From CAZBWP01 sp964630265 (GTDB taxonomy: Bacteria; Pseudomonadota; Alphaproteobacteria; Rhodospirillales; Defluviicoccaceae): a stretch of 16,483 bases of DNA. Positions 1 through 6,464 of the stretch are shown one piece after another. Under the pieces are notes generated by a model, which worked only from the letters and a program-made list of their open reading frames with translations, did not search any database and was not told where the DNA came from. How positions within the stretch are numbered: the stretch's first letter is position 1; each line of letters starts with the position of its first letter. Position numbers and translations under genes: made by a program. The stretch is from positions 1 through 16,483 of the forward strand of contig CAZVRW010000072.1 in the NCBI GenBank assembly GCA_964630265.1. The letters are read 5' to 3'.

Positions 1-170
1 GCGATACCGGTCACCGAGCGTTTCAGCGGTGAAAATGCGGCGATCACAGCGATCACGCCGAGCACGGCTGGGATCAACGCCGTGTAGTGCACCATGCCAC
101 CAATCAGATAGCCCGCCACGCCAACAATGATCATCAACACCCCATAACCTTTGAGCGCATTCGGCATCAT
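1..170 (-). CDS. Small membrane protein, 5' part only (C-terminus beyond the window)
   Basis: An open frame starts with two consecutive ATG codons at 170 and 167 and runs off the window edge at base 1, giving 56 residues. A good Shine-Dalgarno AGGAG lies seven bases before the first ATG, which decides the start. The protein begins MMPNALKGYG, followed by a hydrophobic, glycine-rich segment (about residues 11-26), a short polar break (VHY) and a second hydrophobic segment (about 31-45) before a basic SPLKRS turn. That is the look of a small polytopic inner-membrane protein. I do not recognise the family with confidence; TMEM14-like or other short four-helix proteins are possible. GC is about 57%, lower than the genes to the right. 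The reading frame is very likely real; no function is proposed. Confidence 0.72.
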   Translation of the reverse strand, partial: MMPNALKGYGVLMIIVGVAGYLIGGMVHYTALIPAVLGVIAVIAAFSPLKRSVTGI

Positions 171-233
171 GGCTCTTCTCCTTTTCTGTCAATGGCCCAA
201 TTTTCAACGTATTTCTTGGTCAGAACTGGCAGG

Positions 234-257
234 GCGGGTAAGAGCCCCTTTACCCGC
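234..257. repeat. Perfect 8-bp inverted repeat, hairpin-forming
   Basis: GCGGGTAA at 234-241 is exactly complementary to TTACCCGC at 250-257, with an 8-base loop. No T-run follows on either strand, so it is not a textbook intrinsic terminator. It lies downstream of the DUF533 gene and upstream of the next minus-strand gene, so a role as a weak terminator or RNA-stability element for the minus-strand transcript is possible. Confidence 0.5.
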
Positions 258-316
258 AGTACGACGCACGCGCTGACCCAGTTCACCCGGTTCAGCGAGC
301 GTGATGCTCGATTTCT

Positions 317-478
317 TTAATTGGTTGAGCCGCGGTCAGTCAGAAAATCGAAGTCGGGGATTCCAGGAGGGCTACGGCGCGCACGACGGAAATTGTGCTC
401 GAACCCGAACAACCGGAAACGCCTGCGGGTAAGAGCGATGTGCAAAACCACTCGAGCCATCGCCAACCAACCGATCAC
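317..478 (-). CDS. Possible small single-pass membrane protein (53 aa), doubtful
   Basis: A minus-strand frame opens right after the stop of the DUF533 gene, with a GTG codon at 478 five bases past that stop, and ends with TAA at 317-319. An ATG six codons in (460) is an alternative start. The translation has one hydrophobic segment (about residues 1-16, ending VVLHIALT), then a basic patch (TRRRFRLFG) and an Arg/Pro-rich tail ending in PDFDFLTD. This reads more like a tail-in membrane miniprotein than random sequence. Against it: no good Shine-Dalgarno is visible, and third-position GC is only about 65%, below the clear genes nearby. If real, it would be translated by coupling to the DUF533 gene. 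I do not recognise a family. Confidence 0.3.
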   Translation of the reverse strand: MIGWLAMARVVLHIALTRRRFRLFGFEHNFRRARRSPPGIPDFDFLTDRGSTN

Positions 479-483
479 GGCGA

Positions 484-1242
484 TCAGGCCGTGGCGGCTT
501 CAGCTTGGCGTTCCAGGTGATCGATCAGATCCCGTGGCAGGGACAAGCGACTGGCCAAAGCCTCGAGATAGGCCTGCTCCATCGGGTGATCGGGATCGAT
601 GGCCAGGCGAGACACCAGATAGAGCTCGGCCGCCTGCTCCGGCCCCTCCGCCAGTGCGACAATATCCCGAAGGCTCGGTGGACTTCCGAGGGCGTCGAAA
701 ACGAAAGCCTTGCCCTCGGCGTCGAGCGGCATTTCTCCAACGCGATCGAAGATGAACCGTTGCTCGTCCGGACCGATGTGTCCATCTGCGTTGGCGGCGG
801 CGATCATCGCCATGATCAAGGCTAGTTCGAACGGTTTGCCGTCGCGGGCCGGCGCATCTCCAGGTAGGAACTTGGATCCAACCGGTGGCTGCTGGAGCAC
901 GACGCTGGAGTTTGGTTCAACCGAGTGGCTGGCTGCTTTGCCGGTTAGTGCGGATTGTGTCGTTTGCTGCCCCGACTGCCAGTTCTGATAAGCACGATAA
1001 GCCAGCGCGCCCAGCGCCGCGGCGCCGCCGTAGCCCGCGACACCTCCAGCAAATTTTCCAACCTTCTTTCTCGCTTTTTTGTTGCCCAGGAGGAGTCCAA
1101 GCAATCCCCCGGCTGCGACCCCACCCGCAACGCCGGCCAAACCGCTGTTCGCCAGGGAGCCCCTGGCGCTTTGCACGGCTCCACCGGCGCCCGTGGCCAC
1201 GTTTGTGCCAAGAAACTGCTCGAGAATGTTCTGGGGATTCAT
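484..1242 (-). CDS. DUF533 / YebE-like inner-membrane protein with a TerB-like C-terminal domain
   Basis: This 252-residue protein starts MNPQNILEQFLG. GAGG six bases before ATG 1242 decides this start over an in-frame start ten codons upstream. Residues 34-53 are a glycine-zipper-like hydrophobic segment, followed by a basic KKARKK patch (55-60) and a second Gly/Ala-rich segment (about 66-82). A polar linker leads to a helical domain (about 136-250) with the motif IAAANADGHIGPDE, typical of the TerB-like fold shared by DUF533 proteins. Family members (YebE in enterobacteria) are envelope-associated and respond to envelope stress in E. coli; the precise function is unknown. The gene is transcribed away from the ISL3 element, whose left end lies about 110 bases upstream of the start. 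A -35/-10 pair sits between them. Family assignment is good; function is open. Confidence 0.85.
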   Translation of the reverse strand: MNPQNILEQFLGTNVATGAGGAVQSARGSLANSGLAGVAGGVAAGGLLGLLLGNKKARKKVGKFAGGVAGYGGAAALGALAYRAYQNWQSGQQTTQSALTGKAASHSVEPNSSVVLQQPPVGSKFLPGDAPARDGKPFELALIMAMIAAANADGHIGPDEQRFIFDRVGEMPLDAEGKAFVFDALGSPPSLRDIVALAEGPEQAAELYLVSRLAIDPDHPMEQAYLEALASRLSLPRDLIDHLERQAEAATA

Positions 1243-1269
1243 CGCCGACCTCGCATGGTTTCGCGCGAG

Positions 1270-1298
1270 CAAATGGGAGCAATCTGAACGGCTGTCAA
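1270..1298 (-). promoter_or_regulatory. Candidate sigma-70-type promoter for the DUF533 gene
   Basis: Read on the minus strand, a perfect -35 box TTGACA (1293-1298) is followed after 17 bases by CATTTG (1270-1275), a poor but acceptable -10. Transcription would start near 1262, about 20 bases before the ATG. The -35 match and spacing are good; the weak -10 keeps this tentative. Confidence 0.4.
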
Positions 1299-1351
1299 TC
1301 GCCTTCCCAACCCTCGCGCGGAGGTTTCAGTGTGAACCGGCGTGGAAAAAT

Positions 1352-1375
1352 GGTTCTGGCGCGATGTTCGTGCAG
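1352..1375 (+). repeat. ISL3 element left inverted repeat (IRL)
   Basis: This 24-base sequence pairs with 16 matches of 24 to the reverse complement of 2734-2757. Both ends share the outer GG-TCTG and the inner GTGCAG. It lies 87 bases before the transposase ATG. Confidence 0.65.
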
Positions 1376-1438
1376 CTTTAGCGGATTCCCGGTCGGTTGA
1401 GCGGTGGATCTGGTAGGCGCCGAGGAGGGCTCTACCAT

Positions 1439-2719
1439 ATGTCGATCAAATCCAAACTCATGAAGCTGATTCCGTCGGGTCTTGTGGCGGACCACTGGGC
1501 ACTCGAGGGTGAGGACATCGAGGTCCAAGCGCACTGCCGTTCGCCGGACGCGGCGTGTCCCGACTGCGGCGTCCTGTCCAGCCGGGTCCACAGTTGCTAC
1601 GAGCGCACCCTGCGGGATCTGCCTGCGCACGGGCGGCGTGTGCTGATCCGGGTCAGGATCCGCCGGTTTCGCTGTTCTGAAACGGCGTGCGCCCGCACGA
1701 CGTTTGCCGAGCCGCTGACGGATGTCGTTGCCGGGCGCTTTGCGCGCCGGACGGCTCGCTCCGATCAGTTTGTCCACCAGATCGCCGTGGCGCTGGGCGG
1801 CCGACCGGGCGAGCGGCTGACGACGCGATTGCGTCTCGGCGGCAGTCGGGACACGCTGCTCCGCTTGATCCGACGCCGCGCGCCCGTCAACGACGAGGTG
1901 GCCGGCGTCCACGTCGTCGGGATCGACGACTGGGCTTGGCGCAAGGGCCAGAGCTACGGGACGATCATCTGCGATCTCGAGGAACGTCGGGTGCTGGCTC
2001 TTCTCGCCGACCGCGACGCGGGCAATGTGGAAGCGTGGCTGGCCAGGCATCCCGACATCGCCGTCGTCGCGCGGGATCGCGGTGGCCCCTACGTTCGGGC
2101 CGTCCGCCGGGCGCTGCCGGAGGCCACCCAGGTCGCCGATCGCTGGCACCTGATGGCCAATGCTGGACGATCTCTGGGACGGCGGCTGCCGCAATGGCGC
2201 CGAATTCCATAGACGGCTTCAGGCCGCCGGCTTCAGGCCGCCGGGTTCACGGGCGGCCTTCGCGTGGTGACCGAGTGGGCGACGCGACGCCGGCACGAGG
2301 CCGCGGCTGCGGAGAAGCAGAAAGCGCGAACATGCCCTTCTGCGCGCACGCTCGCGAAGATGATGACCACGCACCGCGACGGCGACAGCCGCCGCCAGAT
2401 CACGCTGATGGCGGTCGTGGCGAAGGCCACGCCCGAACTCGTCGCCGCACGCGACCATCTGGATGCCTTTCACGCGATCGTCCGGGACCGAAAGCACGAC
2501 GCCCTGGAGACGTGGCTCGCCGACGCCCAAGCGGGCCCGCTGGCCTCATTCGTGGCGGGCATCCGCGCCGATCTGCCGGCGGTGGACGCCGCCTTGCGGG
2601 AGCCGTGGTCGAGCGGCCAAGTCGAAGGTACGATCAACACGCTGAAGCTGCTGAAACCCCAGATGCACGGCCGCGCGAAGGCCGATCTCCTGCAGTCCCG
2701 CCTGATGAGCGCCGCATGA
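1439..2719 (+). pseudogene. ISL3-family transposase, disrupted by an internal deletion and a frameshifting duplication
   Basis: Start ATG 1439 is preceded by GAGGAGGG. The N-terminal 241 residues are intact: a zinc-ribbon (CPDC at 40-43, then C79 and C84), then the DDE transposase core with GIDDWAWRKG (first Asp about 163/164), ARDRG (second Asp 213) and the family signature VADRWHLM. After about base 2160 the expected helix-turn-helix region is missing, and a later part resumes in another frame (LDDLWDGGCRNGAEFHRRL). An exact 14-bp tandem copy (2215-2242) then shifts the frame again. The original frame continues as RVVTEWATRRR and ends with the last catalytic region EPWSSGQVEGTINTLKLLK, stopping at 2719. 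The unedited frame meets TAG at 2210-2212. Family members are usually well over 500 residues, so I infer roughly 150 codons are lost. It cannot make an active enzyme as read. Confidence 0.85.
2215..2242 (+). repeat. 14-bp tandem duplication inside the transposase gene
   Basis: GGCTTCAGGCCGCC occurs twice in direct succession (2215-2228 and 2229-2242). Removing one copy joins the reading frames, giving HRRLQAAGFTGGLRVVTEW, the expected ISL3 sequence. The duplication is therefore a slippage-type mutation that inactivates the gene. Confidence 0.85.
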
Positions 2720-2733
2720 CCAGAGCCATGAAT

Positions 2734-2757
2734 CTGCACAGAGTTTGAGTCAGAGCC
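2734..2757 (-). repeat. ISL3 element right inverted repeat (IRR)
   Basis: This is the partner of the left end at 1352-1375. It begins 14 bases after the transposase stop codon and ends 24 bases before the stop of the convergent TolB/TPR gene. Confidence 0.65.
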
Positions 2758-2781
2758 AAACTTCAACGCCGATTTACACTA

Positions 2782-4599
2782 CTATTGATTCGCCACATTG
2801 GACTGTGGCAACGCCACCGCGAGGCCAGCCTTGCGCAGGCCGTCAACCAAGTGGTGCAGCAGGGGCTCGGGAAACTGCCAGTGCCGCATCAGATCGATTG
2901 CCCGGGTTTTAAAGTCTGGCTGAAGAGCCAAGAGCGCGCGGCTCGCCGCCGCCGCCTCCTCGGCTCGCCCGAGTTGCGCCCACGTCGCCGCCCGCAGCAA
3001 GTGGCTCCACAGGAAGCGCGGCATGTCGATCTTGACCAGCTGCGCCGCGGCCAGTGCGTACTCTCGTCGGTCGTAACGATAGACGGCCTCGGCGAAGCCG
3101 TACCACTGCGGGTGCAGAGGATTGATCGTCTTCGCCTTGCCGATCAGGCTGAGGCCGCGCTCCCATTCCCCCATCACGGCGAGGCGGGTGCCGTAGTGGG
3201 CGAGCAGATCTGCATCGTTGGGGTTGAGGCGGATGGCTGTTTCACCGGCCTCCTTGAACCCGGCGATGTCGCCTTCCGTGAACAGCAGGTTTGACAGAAC
3301 CAGGTGCCCGGTGGGCTCCGCAGGATCGAGGGCGATCGCCCGTTCGGCGAACGCCCGCGCCTTAGCCACCTGTGCTTCGGCGGCGTCCGGCCGTCCCATG
3401 CCGAAACGCTTCTCCTGCATGTAGACGTTGGCGAGGACGGCCCAGGCCTCGGCAAACTCGGGTTCGAGTTCCACGGCCCGCTCCAGACACACCTTGACCG
3501 CGGCGTGCCGTTGCGGATTGATCGTGATCTGGTAGTCGTAGTACCGGAGAACGCAGTCGTAGACGTCGAGGCTCTCCGGTGGCTGGCGTTTGCTCTGCGC
3601 CATGGCCCCATGGGCGAGGATGCCGTACTTGCCGGCCACCCGGCCCGCCACCTCCTGGGCGATGGTGTCCTGCATACTGTAGATGCGACCGGGATCAAGC
3701 GGCGCCTCGAAGCTCTGGACCCAGATTTGCCGCGCGTCCCGCGTATCGATCAGCCGCGCCGTGACGCGGACGGTGTCGTCCGCCGCGCGAACGCTGCCTT
3801 CCAGCACGAAGAGAGCGCCAAGCGCGTCGCGGAGTCGCCGTGGGTCGGAGAGGGCATCCTCATCGCGCTCCATGGTTCCGAGCCACAGCACGCGGAGATG
3901 GCGGAACCGCCCCAGTTCGGTTGCCAGTTGCTCGGTAACGCCGTCTGAGAAGTACTGCCTGTCCGGCTCGCCACTCAAGTTGAGGAAGGGGAGGACGGCG
4001 ATCGACGGGCCGCGCGGCATGGCCAGCACTGGGTCGTCCGGCGTCGTGGAGAGCACGCGCTGATCGGGCAGCAGGCCCGGCAGGTGCCGGGCGCCGACGA
4101 TCGCCAGGGCGAGAACGCCGGCGCCAACGGCGAGCCAAGGCCAGCGGCGCGGCGGCGCCGGGCGGCGCTCGGCCGCGGCCTGCCCCACCTCCGGCGCGAC
4201 GGGATCGGCCGCCGGTGCCATCGGCGACTGCGGGGCGTGCAGCCAATAGAAGCTCGGGACATAGCCGCCCTTGGGAATCGAGATCCGCACCGGATCGTTG
4301 CGGCCTTCAGCGGCGTAGTAGCCGTCCAGGTCGCGGCGCATGCGGCGGGCCTCGAGCCGGACGACGGGGTCGCTTTGTTGATCGAACGTCTCGTCGCGGC
4401 CGAAAACGGCGATGGCGATGGCGACGCCCTTCAGCCGTTCTCCCCGCCCCGCCAGCGCCTCCTCGACCACGAAGCGAAGGAACTGTGGTCGGCGCCCGCT
4501 CTTGGGAAAGCTCTCGCTGGCGAGGATCCGATCAAGCTGATCACGAACAGCCGTCGGCCCGGGCCCGCGTTGCGCCTGTCCCGTGCGCGCGTCCGGCAT
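2782..4599 (-). CDS. TolB-like and TPR-repeat membrane protein with an 'adenylate cyclase-like' N-terminal domain
   Basis: The protein has 605 residues. The ATG at 4599 follows GGGAG by six bases. Residues 18-118 form the domain found before TolB-like/TPR proteins often labelled adenylate cyclase (RILASESFPKSGR, FLRFVVEEALAGRGERLKG, FGRDETFDQQSDPVVRLEA, RISIPKGGYVP). A Pro/Ala-rich linker and one transmembrane helix (153-170) follow. Residues 198-325 are the TolB-like region (IAVLPFLNLSG, YFSDGVTEQL, FVLEGSVR, RLIDT). Residues about 365-565 are TPR-type helical repeats (CLERAVELEPEFAEAWAVLANVY, cut here for brevity, and AIALDPAEPTGHLVLS). No nucleotide cyclase catalytic domain is present, so the common label would mislead. 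The cytoplasmic N-terminal domain may bind DNA or a partner while the TolB/TPR part faces the periplasm. This is inference. Confidence 0.85.
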   Translation of the reverse strand: MPDARTGQAQRGPGPTAVRDQLDRILASESFPKSGRRPQFLRFVVEEALAGRGERLKGVAIAIAVFGRDETFDQQSDPVVRLEARRMRRDLDGYYAAEGRNDPVRISIPKGGYVPSFYWLHAPQSPMAPAADPVAPEVGQAAAERRPAPPRRWPWLAVGAGVLALAIVGARHLPGLLPDQRVLSTTPDDPVLAMPRGPSIAVLPFLNLSGEPDRQYFSDGVTEQLATELGRFRHLRVLWLGTMERDEDALSDPRRLRDALGALFVLEGSVRAADDTVRVTARLIDTRDARQIWVQSFEAPLDPGRIYSMQDTIAQEVAGRVAGKYGILAHGAMAQSKRQPPESLDVYDCVLRYYDYQITINPQRHAAVKVCLERAVELEPEFAEAWAVLANVYMQEKRFGMGRPDAAEAQVAKARAFAERAIALDPAEPTGHLVLSNLLFTEGDIAGFKEAGETAIRLNPNDADLLAHYGTRLAVMGEWERGLSLIGKAKTINPLHPQWYGFAEAVYRYDRREYALAAAQLVKIDMPRFLWSHLLRAATWAQLGRAEEAAAASRALLALQPDFKTRAIDLMRHWQFPEPLLHHLVDGLRKAGLAVALPQSNVANQ

Positions 4600-4952
4600 C
4601 GTCCACTCCCTTAATTTCGATAGCTTTTTTCAGCTGCTCCCTAACCTTACCACACTCAGCATGCCGCCGCACGCGAACGATTGCCTACGTTCGAACACGT
4701 TCGCACTCCCGAAACTGCGACGCATTGGCATACCGATGGAGTTATCGTCGGGAAGCGTCCGGGACGACGGAGCAAGGCGCCTCGGGCGCCAACGACCTGT
4801 TCGATCCACTACTCCTCTCCGCCCAACCAGGCCAAGCTCGGCGAGCCGGAACGGTCTTTCCGTTCCGCTCGCCAACTTTTTTCGCTGGGATGGCGATCGT
4901 CGGGTCGAAACGGCGAAGGGGCATTGAAGCGATGGGAGATCGAAGAGTGAGT
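4600..4952. other. Divergent intergenic region upstream of the TolB/TPR gene
   Basis: This stretch holds no gene I can support; the overlapping open frames on both strands give low-complexity Arg/Ser-rich translations. Three copies of the hexamer CGTTCG or its complement lie at 4674-4679 (inverted), 4688-4693 and 4698-4703, about 75-105 bases upstream of the TolB/TPR start. They could be an operator. No clear sigma-70 promoter stands out on either strand. Confidence 0.4.
4673..4704. promoter_or_regulatory. Cluster of CGTTCG half-sites, possible operator
   Basis: CGAACG at 4674-4679 is the inverse of CGTTCG at 4688-4693 (8-base spacer) and again at 4698-4703. The outer pair extends to 7 bp (GCGAACG at 4673-4679, CGTTCGC at 4698-4704). 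The position between diverging genes suits a regulator-binding site, but short repeats of this composition can arise by chance. Confidence 0.25.
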
Positions 4953-5204
4953 ATGTCGCGAAACCTGTTCGCCAACCTCCTCGGCACACGGGCGCTGGGC
5001 GACGTGGGTTTGAAGGCTGCCGACATTCACAGCCAAGTCTGGCAGCAGGAACGCTCGAACGATGGCGTCGTCAGGTTGCGATTTTCCGGGCAGCCGTACG
5101 CCTGCGACCGGGGCCATTTATTGGTCTTTTTCACGCCAGAGTGCTCGACGTTCGACGCTCATACGACGGGCGCGTGCCGGGTCGAGGGGCTGGACCGGCA
5201 GTGA
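4953..5204 (+). CDS. Possible 83-aa protein of unknown function, coupled to the next gene
   Basis: An open frame starts at ATG 4953 (MSRNLFANLLGTRALGD) and ends with TGA at 5202-5204. That stop overlaps the proposed GTG start of the next gene (GTGA at 5201-5204), a layout typical of translational coupling. Third-position GC is about 81%, consistent with coding. The protein is mixed, with a short hydrophobic stretch HLLVFFTP near residue 55 and three Cys residues, and no domain I recognise. The Shine-Dalgarno is weak (only GAAGAG nearby). It may be a real leader or a chance frame. Confidence 0.3.
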   Translation: MSRNLFANLLGTRALGDVGLKAADIHSQVWQQERSNDGVVRLRFSGQPYACDRGHLLVFFTPECSTFDAHTTGACRVEGLDRQ

Positions 5205-6412
5205 CGGCGCAAAGCAATCTCACCTCCACGACGCTGGCCGCCGCCGCCGAGCACGAGTTCCTGATCGCCAGGGGCGGGCCATTCTGGGATGCGCACGCGC
5301 GCGCGGGGCTGGTCGGGACGGCGGCCCCGCCGCCGATGGCCCGGGCGTTGATGTACATGGCAATCGCGTGGGTGCCGCTGCTGGTGCTTTCGCTCACTGC
5401 GGGAACCGCGGTCGAACCCCGAGACGGCGGCGGGCTGCTGGTCGATTTTCGGCCCTATGCCACGTACCTGATCGCGATGCCCGTGTTTGTTCTCATGGAA
5501 CGCCCAGCCGAACGGCGCCTGAAGACCTTGCTGGACCAGTTCGTTGACGCGGCCATCGTCCCGCACGAGCGGCTCGCCGACTTGCAGCGGCATGTGCGCG
5601 ACGCCCTCAGGCTTCGGAACTCTTGGATTGCGGAAATCACCATCCTCGCCTTTGTGTACCCGGTCTCCTATCTCACGATGCAGGAGACCGTCGTTGTCTA
5701 TGGCGCATCGTGGCTCGGAACGCCGGTCGACGGCGGCAGCCAATTCTCGCTCGCCGGTTGGTGGGCGTCGCTGGTCAGCGGCCCGCTGTTCGGCTTCCTC
5801 ATGGTCCGCTGGTTATGGCGCTATCTGATCTGGGTCAACCTCATCCGGCGGATTTCGCGCCTGGATCTGCAGGTTGCCACCGGCCACCCGGACAAGACCG
5901 GCGGCCTTGCCTTCGTTTCCCAGTACCCGTCTGTTTTCTCCTTGTTCGTCTTCGCCGTCAGCAGTGTCGTCGCCGCCATGGTTGCGCGGGACATCGTCTA
6001 TGCCGGAGCGCCGATCGCGTCCTTCAGGCATGGGGTGATCGCCTGGATCATCACCATGGTGGTGATCTACACGATCCCGTTGACCACATTTTCGCGACCA
6101 CTCAACGAGACCAAGCAGCGGGCCGTGCTGCGCTATGGCGCGCTCGCCAGCCGCGAGGCATTCGCCAAGCAAGACCAATGGCTCGACCGAGATCCGGGCA
6201 GCAACAAGGCCGAGCCGGAGGAGCCCGGCGTCGACGTCCCCGGCGACCTCAAGGCGCTCTACGAGGCGGCGCGGGCGATGAAAACCCTGCCGCTCGGCGG
6301 GCGCGCGATCTTGCCGATCTCGATGGCCGCGGCGATCCCGTTCGCCGTCGCCGCCACTACTCAACTTCCCGTCAGGGACATTATCAAGATGCTCAAGTTC
6401 CTGATCATCTAG
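5201..6412 (+). CDS. Polytopic inner-membrane protein of unknown function (403 aa)
   Basis: I choose GTG 5201, which overlaps the preceding stop and has GAGGGG 11 bases upstream. A GTG at 5141 in the same frame would add 20 basic, less plausible residues. Hydrophobic segments are at about 50-70, 86-99, 143-168, 184-205, 243-268, 277-296 and 369-390, so roughly six or seven helices. A loop after the fourth segment carries a conserved-looking HPDKTGGLAF (229-238), which I have seen in uncharacterised proteobacterial membrane proteins but cannot name. A charged, Pro-rich cytoplasmic-type stretch (about 320-365) precedes the last helix. There are no transporter or enzyme signatures. It lies 52 bases before the sulfatase start, so co-transcription with the sulfatase group is likely. 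Confidence 0.8.
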   Translation: MTAQSNLTSTTLAAAAEHEFLIARGGPFWDAHARAGLVGTAAPPPMARALMYMAIAWVPLLVLSLTAGTAVEPRDGGGLLVDFRPYATYLIAMPVFVLMERPAERRLKTLLDQFVDAAIVPHERLADLQRHVRDALRLRNSWIAEITILAFVYPVSYLTMQETVVVYGASWLGTPVDGGSQFSLAGWWASLVSGPLFGFLMVRWLWRYLIWVNLIRRISRLDLQVATGHPDKTGGLAFVSQYPSVFSLFVFAVSSVVAAMVARDIVYAGAPIASFRHGVIAWIITMVVIYTIPLTTFSRPLNETKQRAVLRYGALASREAFAKQDQWLDRDPGSNKAEPEEPGVDVPGDLKALYEAARAMKTLPLGGRAILPISMAAAIPFAVAATTQLPVRDIIKMLKFLII

Positions 6413-6464
6413 ACACACGATGACTCAATGCGAACGATCGCAATTCCAGCAAGGAGAAGATGAC

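Larger units (their letters stand above)
171..483. other. Intergenic stretch between the partial membrane gene and the DUF533 gene
   Basis: About 310 bases with no confidently real gene. It holds a perfect 8-bp inverted repeat (234-257) and a possible 53-residue minus-strand ORF (317-478), both listed separately. Plus-strand open frames here have protein sequences rich in Arg, Pro and His without any recognisable domain, and I treat them as chance. The promoter of the minus-strand gene starting at 170 should lie in the left part, but I see no convincing -35/-10 pair. Confidence 0.5.
1352..2757 (+). mobile_element. ISL3-family insertion sequence, degenerate copy (1406 bp)
   Basis: The element is bounded by imperfect 24-bp inverted repeats at 1352-1375 and 2734-2757, with 16 of 24 positions matching; the left end starts GGTTCTGG and the right end, read inward, starts GGCTCTGA. 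Between them lies a single transposase gene of ISL3 type on the plus strand, now broken. No 8-bp target duplication is visible: the left flank ends GGAAAAAT and the right flank begins AAACTTCA. This suggests an old insertion, later rearrangement, or ends placed a few bases off. The length is short for elements of this subgroup, in line with an internal deletion. The element sits in the gap between two outward-pointing minus-strand genes and interrupts neither. Confidence 0.8.

Noticed and set aside
1687..2748. Plus-strand open frame of 353 codons inside the IS element
   Set aside because: It is in another frame than the transposase motifs and reads as Arg/Pro-rich shadow sequence.
1344..2765. 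8-bp target-site duplication of the ISL3 element
   Set aside because: GGAAAAAT on the left and AAACTTCA on the right do not match.
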